A stretch of DNA of 64,000 nt from RYN-133 sp963785425 (GTDB lineage Bacteria > Actinomycetota > Actinomycetes > Mycobacteriales > Jatrophihabitantaceae): the NCBI GenBank assembly GCA_963785425.1, contig CAWAVG010000004.1, positions 558,001-622,000 on the forward strand, written 5' to 3'. Made by a program: the position numbers and the translations under genes. The first letter of the stretch is position 1; each line of letters begins with the position of its first letter. Positions 8,066-16,605 of the stretch are shown in pieces. Under the pieces are notes generated by a model. That model saw only the letters and a list, made by a program, of their open reading frames with translations. It was not told the origin of the DNA and ran no database searches.

Positions 8066-10087
8066 CTAAATATCAAGGAAGCGAACATCCTTGGCGTTGC
8101 GGATGATGAACGACCGGCGCGCCTCGACGTCCTCACCCATGAGCACCGCGAACAGCTCGTCCGCAGTAGCGGCGTCGTCCAGCGTCACCAGCCGCAGGAT
8201 CCGGTTCGACGGGTCCATCGTGGTCTCCCACAGCTCCTTCGAGTTCATCTCGCCGAGGCCCTTGTAGCGCTGGATCGCGTCGTCCTTGGCGAGCTTGCGG
8301 TTGGCGTCCTGGCCGGCCTTGATGAGTCCGTCGCGCTCCTTTTCGGAGTACGCGTAGCTCGGGTCGCCCTTGCTCCACTTGATCTTGTAGAGCGGCGGTG
8401 CGGCCAGGTAGACGTGCCCGGCCTCGATCAGCGGGCGCATGAACCGGAAAAGCAGCGTCAGCAGCAGGGTGGTGATGTGCTGACCGTCGACGTCGGCGTC
8501 GGCCATCAGCACGATCTTGTGATAGCGCAGCTTCGCCAGGTCGAACTCGTCGTGGATGCCGGTGCCGAGCGCCGTGATCAGCGACTGCACCTCGTTGTTC
8601 TTCAGCACACGGTCGATGCGCGACTTCTCGACGTTGATGATCTTGCCGCGGATCGGCAGGATCGCCTGGAACATCGAGTCGCGGCAGGACTTGGCCGAAC
8701 CGCCGGCCGAGTCGCCCTCGACGATGTAGAGCTCGCTCTGGCCGGGATCGGTCGAGCGGCAGTCGGCGAGCTTGCCCGGCATGCCGAACGTGTCGAGGGC
8801 GTTCTTGCGGGCAAGCTTGCGGGCCTGTTGGGCGGCCCGGCGCGCCTTGGCGGCCTGGGTGATCTTGGTGACGACCTGCTTGGCCTCGGTCGGGTGGCTC
8901 TCGAACCAGGCGGTGAGCCGATCGTTGGCCACCGACTGCACGAACGTCTTGGCCGAGGAGTTGCCCAGCTTGGTCTTGGTCTGGCCCTCGAACTGCGGCT
9001 GGCTCAACTTGATCGAGATGATCGCGGCCAGGCCCTCACGGATGTCGTCGCCGGTCAGCCGGTCTTCCTTGGTGTCCTTGACGTGCTTGCGCTCGATCGC
9101 CCACCGGTTGACGACGGTGGTGAGGGCCGCCCGGAAGCCCTCTTCGTGCGTGCCGCCCTCGATCGTGGCGATCGTGTTCGCGAAGGTGTGCACGCTCTCG
9201 GCGAAGGACGCGTTCCACTGCATCGCGATCTCGACCGACATCTCGCGCTCGCGGTCCTCGTCGGCGAAGGAGATGACGTCCTTGTTGATCGGGTCCTTGT
9301 CCTTCGTCCGGTTGATGTGCTTGACGAAGTCGACGATGCCGTCCCTGTAGAAGTAGCTGATCTCTTTGGGCGTCTTCGGCTTGGCGGCGTCGGCGGTCGC
9401 GTCGTCCTCGTCGACGATCTTGTCGACGCGCTCGTCGCGCAGCACGATCGTGAGGCCCTTGTTCAAGAACGCGTACTCCTGGATCCGGCGGCGGATCGTC
9501 TCGAAGTCGAACTCGACGGTCTCGAAGATCGACGCGTCGGCCCAGAAGGTGACGGTCGTGCCGCGGTGCTTCGACGGGCCCATCTTCTGCAGCGGCGCCG
9601 CGGGCTTCTGGTCGACGTAGGGCTGGAACCACTGCGACCCGTCGCGCTCGATCTCGACCTCGAGCCGGCTCGAGAGCGCGTTCACGACCGAGACGCCGAC
9701 ACCGTGCAGACCGCCGGACACCTTGTAGGCGTCGTTGTCGAACTTCCCGCCGGCGTGCAGGACGGTGAGGATGACCTCGACGGTCGGCTTCTTCTCGGTC
9801 GGGTGCATGTCGACGGGCATGCCGCGGCCGTTGTCCTTGACCCGGACGCCGCCGTCGGCGAGCAGTGTGACCTCGATGCGGTCGGCGTGCCCGCCGAGAG
9901 CCTCGTCGACGGAGTTGTCGACGACCTCCCACACGAGGTGGTGCAGGCCGCGGGCCGCCGTGGAGCCGATGTACATACCGGGCCGCTTGCGGACGGCCTC
10001 GAGCCCCTCCAGGACCTGAATGCTGCTGCCGGTGTACTCGTTCTTCTTCGGTTTGGCCGCGCTCTTCGCGGTGGCACTGGCAGTCAC
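8066..10087 (-). CDS. gyrB: DNA gyrase subunit B
   Basis: GyrB is the ATPase subunit of gyrase. The GTG start at 10085-10087 (VTASATAKSAAKPKKNEYTG) is preceded by AAGGGATC; upstream in-frame starts would add a poor extension. The 673-residue product has the GHKL ATP site (WEVVDNSVDEA with catalytic Glu54 and Asn58, DNGRGMPV, GGLHGVGVSVVNALS), the transducer domain, and the TOPRIM metal site with EGDSAGG, LPIRGKIINVEK and DADVDGQHI. The C terminus ends RRSFIIRNAKDVRFLDI, as expected. The 217 bases upstream to dciA presumably hold its promoter. Confidence 0.98.
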   Translation of the reverse strand: MTASATAKSAAKPKKNEYTGSSIQVLEGLEAVRKRPGMYIGSTAARGLHHLVWEVVDNSVDEALGGHADRIEVTLLADGGVRVKDNGRGMPVDMHPTEKKPTVEVILTVLHAGGKFDNDAYKVSGGLHGVGVSVVNALSSRLEVEIERDGSQWFQPYVDQKPAAPLQKMGPSKHRGTTVTFWADASIFETVEFDFETIRRRIQEYAFLNKGLTIVLRDERVDKIVDEDDATADAAKPKTPKEISYFYRDGIVDFVKHINRTKDKDPINKDVISFADEDREREMSVEIAMQWNASFAESVHTFANTIATIEGGTHEEGFRAALTTVVNRWAIERKHVKDTKEDRLTGDDIREGLAAIISIKLSQPQFEGQTKTKLGNSSAKTFVQSVANDRLTAWFESHPTEAKQVVTKITQAAKARRAAQQARKLARKNALDTFGMPGKLADCRSTDPGQSELYIVEGDSAGGSAKSCRDSMFQAILPIRGKIINVEKSRIDRVLKNNEVQSLITALGTGIHDEFDLAKLRYHKIVLMADADVDGQHITTLLLTLLFRFMRPLIEAGHVYLAAPPLYKIKWSKGDPSYAYSEKERDGLIKAGQDANRKLAKDDAIQRYKGLGEMNSKELWETTMDPSNRILRLVTLDDAATADELFAVLMGEDVEARRSFIIRNAKDVRFLDI

Positions 10088-10304
10088 GCAGTGATCCCTT
10101 CTCGGACACGAACGAGGGGCGGACGTGGGCATGGTGGAGCAATACCGACCGTGCCGCGTAATCCGCCCCGTTTCAGTGTCCAGTCTACCGGAAGCGGGCG
10201 GCCCGAACCCGCGTCAACGCGCCTGATGTGGACGGAGAATGAATTGCCACCCAGGTCGTACGGTCTCCCATACACCTCGGGGTCGGCCACTCACCAGGGG
10301 GCGA

Positions 10305-10928
10305 TCAGCCGTAGGTGTCGCGGGGGCCCCGCGCGCCGCGCACCGCACGTGGGCCGTGCTTCCAGCTGGGCGCGACCGGGCCGGTGACCACGATACGGGT
10401 GACCACCTCGGGCCCCAGTTCGGCCACGATGCGGGCGAGCAGCGTGCCGGCGAGCAGGCGCAACTGCGTGGCCCAGGCCGTCGACTCGGCGGCGACGCGT
10501 AACTCTCCCTCGCGCAGCCCGCTCGGGGTGCAGTGGCTCGCCACGTCCGCGCCGACGATCTCGGCCCACGCGCTGAACACCCGCGCCTCGGACAGCGGGC
10601 GCTGCCACCCGCGGTCGGCGACGAAGTCGGCCGCGACCGCGCCGACGCTCGCCGGGTCCGTGGAGTCCGGCCAGGCTCCGGAGTAGCCGCCGCGCGAGCC
10701 CTCGGCGTCGGTGTCCGCCTTGGGCCGCCGCGACCGGGGGCGGCCGGGGCGCGAGCGGGAAATGCGCTGCGCGCGAGCCAACGCGGCCTTAACGGGATCC
10801 TGAATCTTGTCCACAGAATCGGGCTGTTTTCCACCGTCTGCTGTGGAGGACGGTGTGACCGGGGTTACGTTTTCGGGTGCATGTGCTGGATCCACCGGAA
10901 ATTCTTCAGCCACGGCTGATCGTCCCAT
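10305..10928 (-). CDS. dciA: DciA-type DUF721 protein (helicase loader associated)
   Basis: This 207-residue protein carries the DUF721/DciA domain in its C-terminal half (VFSAWAEIVGADVASHCTPS, followed by GELRVAAESTAWATQLRLLA), the KH-like fold that binds the replicative helicase DnaB in bacteria lacking DnaC. The N-terminal 100 residues are a disordered basic/acidic linker. It overlaps the 3' end of recF by 23 bases if ATG 10928 is used; a GTG at 10911-10913 would reduce this to eight. The recF-dciA-gyrB order is standard in actinobacteria. A perfect DnaA box lies inside the gene at 10807-10815. Confidence 0.9.
   Translation of the reverse strand: MGRSAVAEEFPVDPAHAPENVTPVTPSSTADGGKQPDSVDKIQDPVKAALARAQRISRSRPGRPRSRRPKADTDAEGSRGGYSGAWPDSTDPASVGAVAADFVADRGWQRPLSEARVFSAWAEIVGADVASHCTPSGLREGELRVAAESTAWATQLRLLAGTLLARIVAELGPEVVTRIVVTGPVAPSWKHGPRAVRGARGPRDTYG
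10807..10815 (+). promoter_or_regulatory. Perfect DnaA box (TTGTCCACA) inside dciA
   Basis: An exact consensus DnaA box lies in the linker-coding part of dciA, better than any box in the dnaA-dnaN gap. It lies about 2.8 kb from oriC and could titrate DnaA or help regulate the recF-gyrB operon; both are inferences. Confidence 0.45.
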
Positions 10929-12066
10929 CCATGATGCGGTGGCAGGCGCCGGCCAGCTGATCGGGCACGTCGGAGCCGACGGCGGCGGTCACGATGACCT
11001 GCTCGGCCTTGGCCGCGGTCAGCGCCAGCTGCTCTCGCCGCCCCGCGTCGAGCTCGGCGAACACGTCGTCGAGCAGCAGCACCGGCGCGGCGTCCTCCGA
11101 CGCGGCACCGCGCAGCAGCTCGTAGCTGCCCAGCCGCAGCGACAGCGCCACCGACCAGCCCTCACCGTGGCTGGCATAGCCGCGGACCGGGAGCGCGCCG
11201 ATGCCCAGCTCGAGCTCGTCGCGGTGCGGCCCCACCAGGTTCACGCCGCGCTCGAGCTCGGCCGGGCGGCGCCGGGCGAGTTCCTCGAGCAGCGCGGCCC
11301 GCAGGGTTTCCCGGTCCGGGACGAGGTCGTCGGCGAGCGCGGGCACCAGGTCCGCGAGCGCGCTCGCGTAGTGCAGCGTGAGCTCGGCGCTGGCCGGCGC
11401 CACCTGCCCGTAGGCCGCGACGGCGTGCGGGCGCAGCGTCTCGACCGCGGCCAGCCGGGCCTGGAGCAACTCGCTGCCGTGGTCGGCCAGGTGGGTGTCC
11501 CAGACGTCGAGCGTGGCGGCGACCCCGGAGCTCTCGCCAGGCCCGGCGCGTCGCGCCGCACCGGCCGATTTCAGCAGCGCGCCGCGCTGGCGCAGTACCC
11601 GTTCGTAGTCCGAGCGGACCGCGGCCATGCGCGGCGAGCGGGCCACGACCAGTTCGTCGAGGAAGCTGCGCCGTTCGCCCGGGTCGCCTCGCACGATGGC
11701 GAGGTCCTCGGGCGCGAACAGCACGCAGCGCAGTGCGCCGAGGACGTCGCGGACCCGCGGCTGCGCGACGCCGTTGAGCTTGGCCTTGTTCGCCCGGCCC
11801 GGCGCGATCTCGAGCTCGACGCGCAGCTCGCGGCCGCCGGCGACCAGGGCGCAGCGCACCACGGCACGCTCGGCGCCGTGGCGTACGAGCGGCGCATCGG
11901 TCGAGACGCGATGGCTCGCGAGTGTGGCGACGTAACCCAGCGCCTCGATGAGGTTGGTCTTGCCCTGCCCGTTCGCGCCCACGAGCACGTTCGGACCCGG
12001 TTCGAGCGCGAGTTCGGCCGTCTCCCAGCTGCGGAAGTCGGCGACCGAGAGGTGCCGGACAAACAC
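10906..12066 (-). CDS. recF: DNA replication and repair protein RecF
   Basis: RecF is an SMC-like ATPase that with RecO and RecR loads RecA at single-strand gaps. The 386-residue frame starts MFVRHLSVADFRSWETAEL and has Walker A GANGQGKTN (30-38), the ABC signature region around YASHGEGWSVALSLRL and Walker B VLLLDDVFAELD, all intact. It follows dnaN by 16 bases and overlaps dciA, so dnaN-recF-dciA-gyrB-gyrA is probably transcribed as a unit. Confidence 0.97.
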   Translation of the reverse strand: MFVRHLSVADFRSWETAELALEPGPNVLVGANGQGKTNLIEALGYVATLASHRVSTDAPLVRHGAERAVVRCALVAGGRELRVELEIAPGRANKAKLNGVAQPRVRDVLGALRCVLFAPEDLAIVRGDPGERRSFLDELVVARSPRMAAVRSDYERVLRQRGALLKSAGAARRAGPGESSGVAATLDVWDTHLADHGSELLQARLAAVETLRPHAVAAYGQVAPASAELTLHYASALADLVPALADDLVPDRETLRAALLEELARRRPAELERGVNLVGPHRDELELGIGALPVRGYASHGEGWSVALSLRLGSYELLRGAASEDAAPVLLLDDVFAELDAGRREQLALTAAKAEQVIVTAAVGSDVPDQLAGACHRIMDGTISRG

Positions 12067-12082
12067 GTCAGCACATCCCGGC

Positions 12083-13228
12083 TCAGCCCGGCAGGCGGAC
12101 CGGCATCATCACGTACGTGTACTCGCCGGCACCGCTCTCGGCGTCAGCGGCGTCCGGACGCAACACCACCGGCTTGTTCGGCGAGGTGAACAACAACCTC
12201 GCGCTGGACGCGGTGAGCGCCGCGAGCCCGTCGAGCAGGAACTGCGGGTTGAAAGCCGTGGTGATCGCCTCGCCGTCGTAGCCGACCTCGAGGTTCTCCT
12301 CCGCGCGTCCCTCGTCGTCGCCGCCGGCCGACAGCGACAACCCGTCGGGACTGAACTCGAGCCGCACCGGGGTGTTGCGGTCGGCGACCAGAGCGACGCG
12401 GCGCACCGCCTCGACGAGCGGGGCGACGGTGATCTCGGCGGTGGACGACCACTCGTTCGGCAGCAGCGACCGGTAGGCGGGGAAGGTGGCGTCGAGCAGC
12501 CGCGTGGTCGCCCGGCTGGCGCGGCCGTTGGTCGAGCCGGCGAAGCCGATGATGCCTTCGCCGGCGCCGCCGGCCGACAGCGCGAGCGTCATGGTCGAGC
12601 TGTGCGACAGGCTCTTGGCGGCATCGGAGAGGGTGCGAGCCGGCACGAGCACCTGGGCCGGCTCGGCGGACGGATTCTCGGGGGTCCAGTCGAGCTCGCG
12701 CACGGCAAGGCGGTAGCGGTCGGTGGCGGCGAGGGTGATGCGTGGCCCGTCGATCTCGAGCCGCACACCGGTGAGCATCGGGAGGGTGTCGTCGCGGCCG
12801 GCGGCGACGGCGACCTGGCTCACCGCCGTGGCGAACGTGGCGCTGTCGACGGTGCCGGCGGTGGTCGGCATGCTCGGCAGCCGCGGGTAGTCCTCGACCG
12901 GCATGGTCGGCAGTGTGAAGCGGGCGGCGCCGCACACGATCGACAACCGCGATCCGTCGAGCGTGACGTCGACGGGATGCGGCGGCAGGGCCTTGGTGAT
13001 GTCGGCGAGCAGTCGGCCCGAGACCAGCGCCTGGCCGTCCTCGCCGGCGCTGACCTCGAGGTCGACCTCGGTCGAGGCCTCGAGGTCGAAACCGGACACG
13101 GTCAGCTGCTCAGCGCTGATGGTGAGCAGCAGGCCGGCGAGCACGGGCATGGTCGGACGCGTCGACAGGCTGCGGGCGGCCCAGGTGACCGCGTCGGCCA
13201 GAGCGTCTCGCTCAACCCGGAACTTCAT
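12083..13228 (-). CDS. dnaN: DNA polymerase III beta sliding clamp
   Basis: DnaN is the ring-shaped processivity factor. The start is the ATG giving MKFRVERDALADAVTWAARS, preceded by CAGGAGGCACG, a strong ribosome site; 381 residues is the normal length. Three clamp domains are recognisable, with TRPTMPVLAGLLL in the first, LPMLTGVRLEI in the second, TDRYRLAVREL, and the C-terminal hydrophobic-pocket motif YTYVMMPVRL. It lies across the presumed origin from dnaA and is transcribed in the same direction. Confidence 0.98.
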   Translation of the reverse strand: MKFRVERDALADAVTWAARSLSTRPTMPVLAGLLLTISAEQLTVSGFDLEASTEVDLEVSAGEDGQALVSGRLLADITKALPPHPVDVTLDGSRLSIVCGAARFTLPTMPVEDYPRLPSMPTTAGTVDSATFATAVSQVAVAAGRDDTLPMLTGVRLEIDGPRITLAATDRYRLAVRELDWTPENPSAEPAQVLVPARTLSDAAKSLSHSSTMTLALSAGGAGEGIIGFAGSTNGRASRATTRLLDATFPAYRSLLPNEWSSTAEITVAPLVEAVRRVALVADRNTPVRLEFSPDGLSLSAGGDDEGRAEENLEVGYDGEAITTAFNPQFLLDGLAALTASSARLLFTSPNKPVVLRPDAADAESGAGEYTYVMMPVRLPG

Positions 13229-13625
13229 CGTGCCTCCTGCGCGCGGTTGCCACCTGTCGAATGACAAGTCGGGGAGTACAGCGTGCCGTACCGGTCGTCC
13301 CCACAATCCACCGCCCACCAGTCGTTGTCTTTGCGGATTGATGATTTGAAGTATCCGTCTGTCTTCTTCGCAGCTGTGGACTCTGGGGACAACGTGCGTG
13401 CGGACCCCTGCAGCTCCGATGTCGTCTGGGTCGAGGCGGAGTCGGAAGTTGTGGACGGTCCTGGGGCGATCATGCCCGCTCCGTGGGACAACGGGTGGAC
13501 GGCAGGTGATGCTCCGGTGTCGTGCACATGAAGGCGCCCGTTCTCCACAGATCTGCCCACAGAGTGTGAATTAGAGGTCGAGGTCGGTGCGACGGGCCGG
13601 ACAGCGGGACGAGCAACTGCCGACA
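13229..13625. other. oriC: Chromosomal replication origin (dnaA-dnaN intergenic region)
   Basis: This 397-base non-coding gap between dnaA and dnaN is where actinobacterial oriC lies. It holds clustered DnaA-box-like 9-mers on both strands: TTCTCCACA (13541-13549, 8/9), TGGGGACAA (13384-13392, 8/9 to the reverse box), TGTGGACTC (13375-13383), TGTGGACGG (13450-13458) and CTGCCCACA (13553-13561). The most AT-rich stretch, about 13321-13370, is a candidate unwinding element. Degenerate boxes are normal for high-GC origins. I see no gene in the gap. Confidence 0.85.
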
Positions 13626-15188
13626 TCAGGTACGCGACCGCAGCTTGATGCGGCTGGTGAGTTCGGCGATCTGGTTGTAGGTCGTGAGCTTCTCGCCCAT
13701 CTGCATCTTGATCTTGCGTTCGGCGTGCATGACCGTCGTGTGGTCGCGGTCGCCGAACTTCTCACCGATGCGCGGCAGGGACAGGTCGGTCAGCTCGCGG
13801 CACAGGTACATCGCGATCTGACGCGCGTGCACGAGGGCGCGGCTGCGGGAGGGGCCGACCAGCTCGTCGAGGGACACCCCGAAGTACTCGGCGGTGATGC
13901 CCATGATCGTCGAGGAGGTGATCTCGGGGGCGTCCAGTTCGCCGACCAGGTCCTTCAGGACGGTCTCGGTCAGCGCCATGTCGATCGTCTGCCGGTTCAG
14001 GCTGGCGAACGCGGTCACCCGGATCAGGGCGCCCTCGAGTTCGCGGATGTTGCTCTGGATGCGTGAGGCGATGAACTCGAGCACCTCGGGCGGCAGGTTC
14101 ATCCCCTCCTGCGCGGCCTTCTTGCGCAGGATCGCGATGCGGGTCTCGAGGTCGGGTGCCTGCACGTCGCTGATCAGGCCCCACTCGAAGCGGGTGCGCA
14201 GCCGGTCCTCGAGCATGTTGAGCTGCCGCGGCGACTTGTCGGAGCTGATCACGATCTGCTTGTTCGCGTTGTGCAGCGTGTTGAACGTGTGGAAGAACTC
14301 CTCCTGGGTCCGCTCGGCGCGCTCCAGGAATTGGATGTCGTCGATGAGCAGCACGTCGACCGAGCGGTAGCGGTTCTGGAACGCCTGCATCTTGTCATCG
14401 CGCACGGAGTTGATGAAGTCGTTGGTGAACTCTTCGCTCGACACGTAGCGCGTGCGCAGGCCGGGCTGCAATCGCTGGGCGTAGTGCCCGATCGCGTGCA
14501 GCAGGTGCGTCTTGCCCAGCCCGGACTCGCCGTAGATGAACAACGGGTTGTACGCCTTGGCCGGCGCTTCGGCGACGGCGACAGCGGCCGCGTGGGTGAA
14601 CCGGTTGCTCGCGCCGATGACGAACGTGTCGAACGTGTACTTGGGATTGAGCCGCGCGTCGCGCGCATCGCGTTCGGGACGCCGCGCCGGGCTGTAGTCG
14701 CCGCCGCCGTTGCGCGCGGGGGCGGTGTAGTCGCCGTATCCGGTGGTGCTGCCGAGCCCGGGACGCCGTGCCGACCACTCGTCGGGTTCGGCGTCGGCGT
14801 CGGCGAAGGAGTCGTCGCTGCCGCCGACACCGCTGCCGTCGATACCGCTGCCGTCGACACCCTCGCCACCCTCGGCACCGGCGACCGCCTCGCCGGTCTC
14901 GTCGGACGTCGCGACGTCGCCGTCGTCCTGGTTGGCGACGGTGACCGCGACCTGCACGTCCTTGCCGAGTTCTTCGGAGAGCACGACGGCCAGATAGGGC
15001 CGCAGATGGCTGTCGAGGTACTCACGCACGAATTCGTTGGGTGCGGCGAGCAGTGCGGTGTCGGCGACGAGCCCGAGCGGTCGGGTCAGGCTGAGCCATG
15101 CCTTGTGCTGCGGGCGGAGCGCGTCGTCATTGTCGAATCGAGTTCGGGCCTTGGTCCAGACTCCGAGGAGCGCGGTCTTCTCATCCAC
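13626..15188 (-). CDS. dnaA: Chromosomal replication initiator protein DnaA
   Basis: DnaA is the AAA+ initiator that opens oriC. The GTG start at 15186-15188 gives MDEKTALLGVWTKARTRFDN; 520 residues. Domain I spans about 1-85. Domain II (about 86-175) is an acidic Gly/Ser/Asp linker with short DGSG repeats. Domain III has Walker A GESGLGKTH (220-228), Walker B VLLIDDIQFL and the initiator motif region. Domain IV carries the DNA-binding signature GDRDHTTVMHAERKI. The frame is intact and is divergent from rpmH across a 597-base gap. Confidence 0.98.
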   Translation of the reverse strand: MDEKTALLGVWTKARTRFDNDDALRPQHKAWLSLTRPLGLVADTALLAAPNEFVREYLDSHLRPYLAVVLSEELGKDVQVAVTVANQDDGDVATSDETGEAVAGAEGGEGVDGSGIDGSGVGGSDDSFADADAEPDEWSARRPGLGSTTGYGDYTAPARNGGGDYSPARRPERDARDARLNPKYTFDTFVIGASNRFTHAAAVAVAEAPAKAYNPLFIYGESGLGKTHLLHAIGHYAQRLQPGLRTRYVSSEEFTNDFINSVRDDKMQAFQNRYRSVDVLLIDDIQFLERAERTQEEFFHTFNTLHNANKQIVISSDKSPRQLNMLEDRLRTRFEWGLISDVQAPDLETRIAILRKKAAQEGMNLPPEVLEFIASRIQSNIRELEGALIRVTAFASLNRQTIDMALTETVLKDLVGELDAPEITSSTIMGITAEYFGVSLDELVGPSRSRALVHARQIAMYLCRELTDLSLPRIGEKFGDRDHTTVMHAERKIKMQMGEKLTTYNQIAELTSRIKLRSRT

Positions 15189-15785
15189 GGATCAGGATCA
15201 CTCCAGCTCGTTGTTGCTCATTCTCGCCGCTCCGGTCCGAACCGAAACACCGCTGTGCCCGACTGTCTCACGACCGTCGTTCCCGCGCGCATCCACAGGC
15301 TTTCCCACAGCTGTGTACGCAGCAATGACGCCGCCGCAGGCCCGCCGGGGCCGGTGGAGCGATGCCGCGTGACGCGCTGGTCAGTGAGCTGTCCGAGCTG
15401 GGTGACGAGGGTTGGTCAACGTGGCACGGTGCGGGAACCTAACAGCGTCGAATGATGGACGACAATAGGCTTGGGCGTGTCTTTGCGGGAACCCGGAGGA
15501 AGACCGTTAGTTTCCTTGATTCGGGTCCGTGCCGCCCGTGCTGATCATCACGAGGTCGTCACCGGATCATCACGAGATCATCGCCACAGCCGACGCGGCA
15601 CTGCGACGTCTCGCGCCGGCCGGGCCGGGTTTGACCCGTGCCGGGGGCAATCCGTACCGTAGACGGTTGTGCTGCGGCCTTCGCAGCAGCATGCGTGTAT
15701 CGACATCGGACTGCAGGTCGCACCGTGCGGCCATCCCCGTCGAAACGCCGACTACGCGTGACACCGCCGATCTTGGAGCCCGACC
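15189..15785. other. dnaA-rpmH divergent intergenic region
   Basis: I see no convincing gene in these 597 bases. They must hold the divergent dnaA and rpmH promoters. Two weak DnaA-box-like 9-mers (GCATCCACA at 15289-15297 and TTTCCCACA at 15301-15309) may support DnaA autoregulation. A 12-base direct repeat lies at 15543-15576. Confidence 0.6.
15543..15576 (+). repeat. Direct repeat GATCATCACGAG (two copies, 22-base period)
   Basis: Exact copies lie at 15543-15554 and 15565-15576, with a partial third (GATCATCG) at 15576-15583. They sit about 210 bases upstream of rpmH, so a regulatory site is possible. Confidence 0.5.
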
Positions 15786-15923
15786 GTGAGCAAGCGCACC
15801 TTCCAGCCGAACAACCGCCGCCGTGCCAAGACGCACGGCTTCCGGCTGCGGATGCGGACTCGCGCCGGTCGCGCGATCGTCGCCGCCCGTCGCCGCAAGG
15901 GCCGCCGCGAGCTGTCGGCCTGA
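15786..15923 (+). CDS. rpmH: 50S ribosomal protein L34
   Basis: GTG 15786 opens a 45-residue, strongly basic frame starting MSKRTFQPNNRRRAKTHGFR and ending RRRKGRRELSA. Actinobacterial L34 has this length and sequence. It is the first gene of the conserved rpmH-rnpA-yidD-yidC-jag-rsmG-parA-parB series. Confidence 0.98.
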   Translation: MSKRTFQPNNRRRAKTHGFRLRMRTRAGRAIVAARRRKGRRELSA

Positions 15924-15961
15924 GGCCGGCCCCGCCTTCGCGTCCGCGGTCGGCCACCGTC

Positions 15962-16306
15962 GTGCTCCCCGCGACCAACCGGATGCGCCGTTCGAGCGAC
16001 TTCGCCGCCACTGTCAAAGGCGGGCGCCGCGCTCGCCGCGGCACGGTTGTCGTCCATCATCTGCCCCAGGCCCATCCCGGCCGGGCCGCGACCGTCGGGT
16101 TCATCGTTTCCCGCGCGGTTGGGCCGAGCACGACCCGCCACCGCGTGGTGCGCCGGTTGCGCCATCTGATGCGGGCCCGGCTCGCAACGCTCGCCGACGG
16201 CAGCGCGACCGTCGTCCGGGCGCTGCCGGCTGCCGCGAACGCGTCCACGGACGTCCTCACCGGCGATGTCGCCGCGGCCTTACACGCGACCGAGGAGCGT
16301 CGGTGA
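15962..16306 (+). CDS. rnpA: Ribonuclease P protein component
   Basis: RnpA is the protein cofactor of RNase P, which matures tRNA 5' ends. GTG 15962 (VLPATNRMRRSSDFAATVKG) lies 38 bases after rpmH and gives 114 residues. The family signature is present as GPSTTRHRVVRRLRHLMR, the RNR-type basic helix that contacts RNA (here HRVVRRLRH). The stop overlaps the yidD start in GTGA. Confidence 0.93.
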   Translation: MLPATNRMRRSSDFAATVKGGRRARRGTVVVHHLPQAHPGRAATVGFIVSRAVGPSTTRHRVVRRLRHLMRARLATLADGSATVVRALPAAANASTDVLTGDVAAALHATEERR

Positions 16307-16605
16307 GCCGCGCGCAGGCCGCCGCGGTGCGCGCCATCAGGCTCTACCGCGACTCGGTGACCCCGATGCGACCGCCGACGTGCCGCTACACCCCGTCGTG
16401 CAGCGCGTACGCCCTCGAGGCCGTCGAACGGTTCGGTTTCGTCCGCGGCGCCTGGCTCGGACTGCGCCGTCTGCTGCGGTGCCACCCGTTCCACAAGGGC
16501 GGGCACGACCCGGTGCCCTCGTCCGTTGGTCCTGACAGATCGACTGAAACTGTGTATTCGCTGAGTAAGGCGCGTGCGCAGGTCGTCCCGCCAAGGAGTA
16601 GTTGA
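16303..16605 (+). CDS. yidD: Membrane protein insertion efficiency factor YidD
   Basis: This 100-residue protein has the YidD core: AIRLYRDSVTPMRPPTCRYT, then PSCSAYALEAVERFG and LLRCHPFHKGGHDPVP, with the conserved cysteines. It is a small membrane-associated factor thought to assist YidC-dependent insertion. GTG 16303 overlaps the rnpA stop. The TGA at 16603-16605 is followed immediately by the yidC GTG, so translation is probably coupled. Confidence 0.95.
   Translation: MSRAQAAAVRAIRLYRDSVTPMRPPTCRYTPSCSAYALEAVERFGFVRGAWLGLRRLLRCHPFHKGGHDPVPSSVGPDRSTETVYSLSKARAQVVPPRSS

Noticed and set aside
8000..10387. 795-codon plus-strand open frame antisense to gyrB
   Set aside because: Composition is typical of an antisense shadow of a high-GC gene, and gyrB itself is complete with all motifs.
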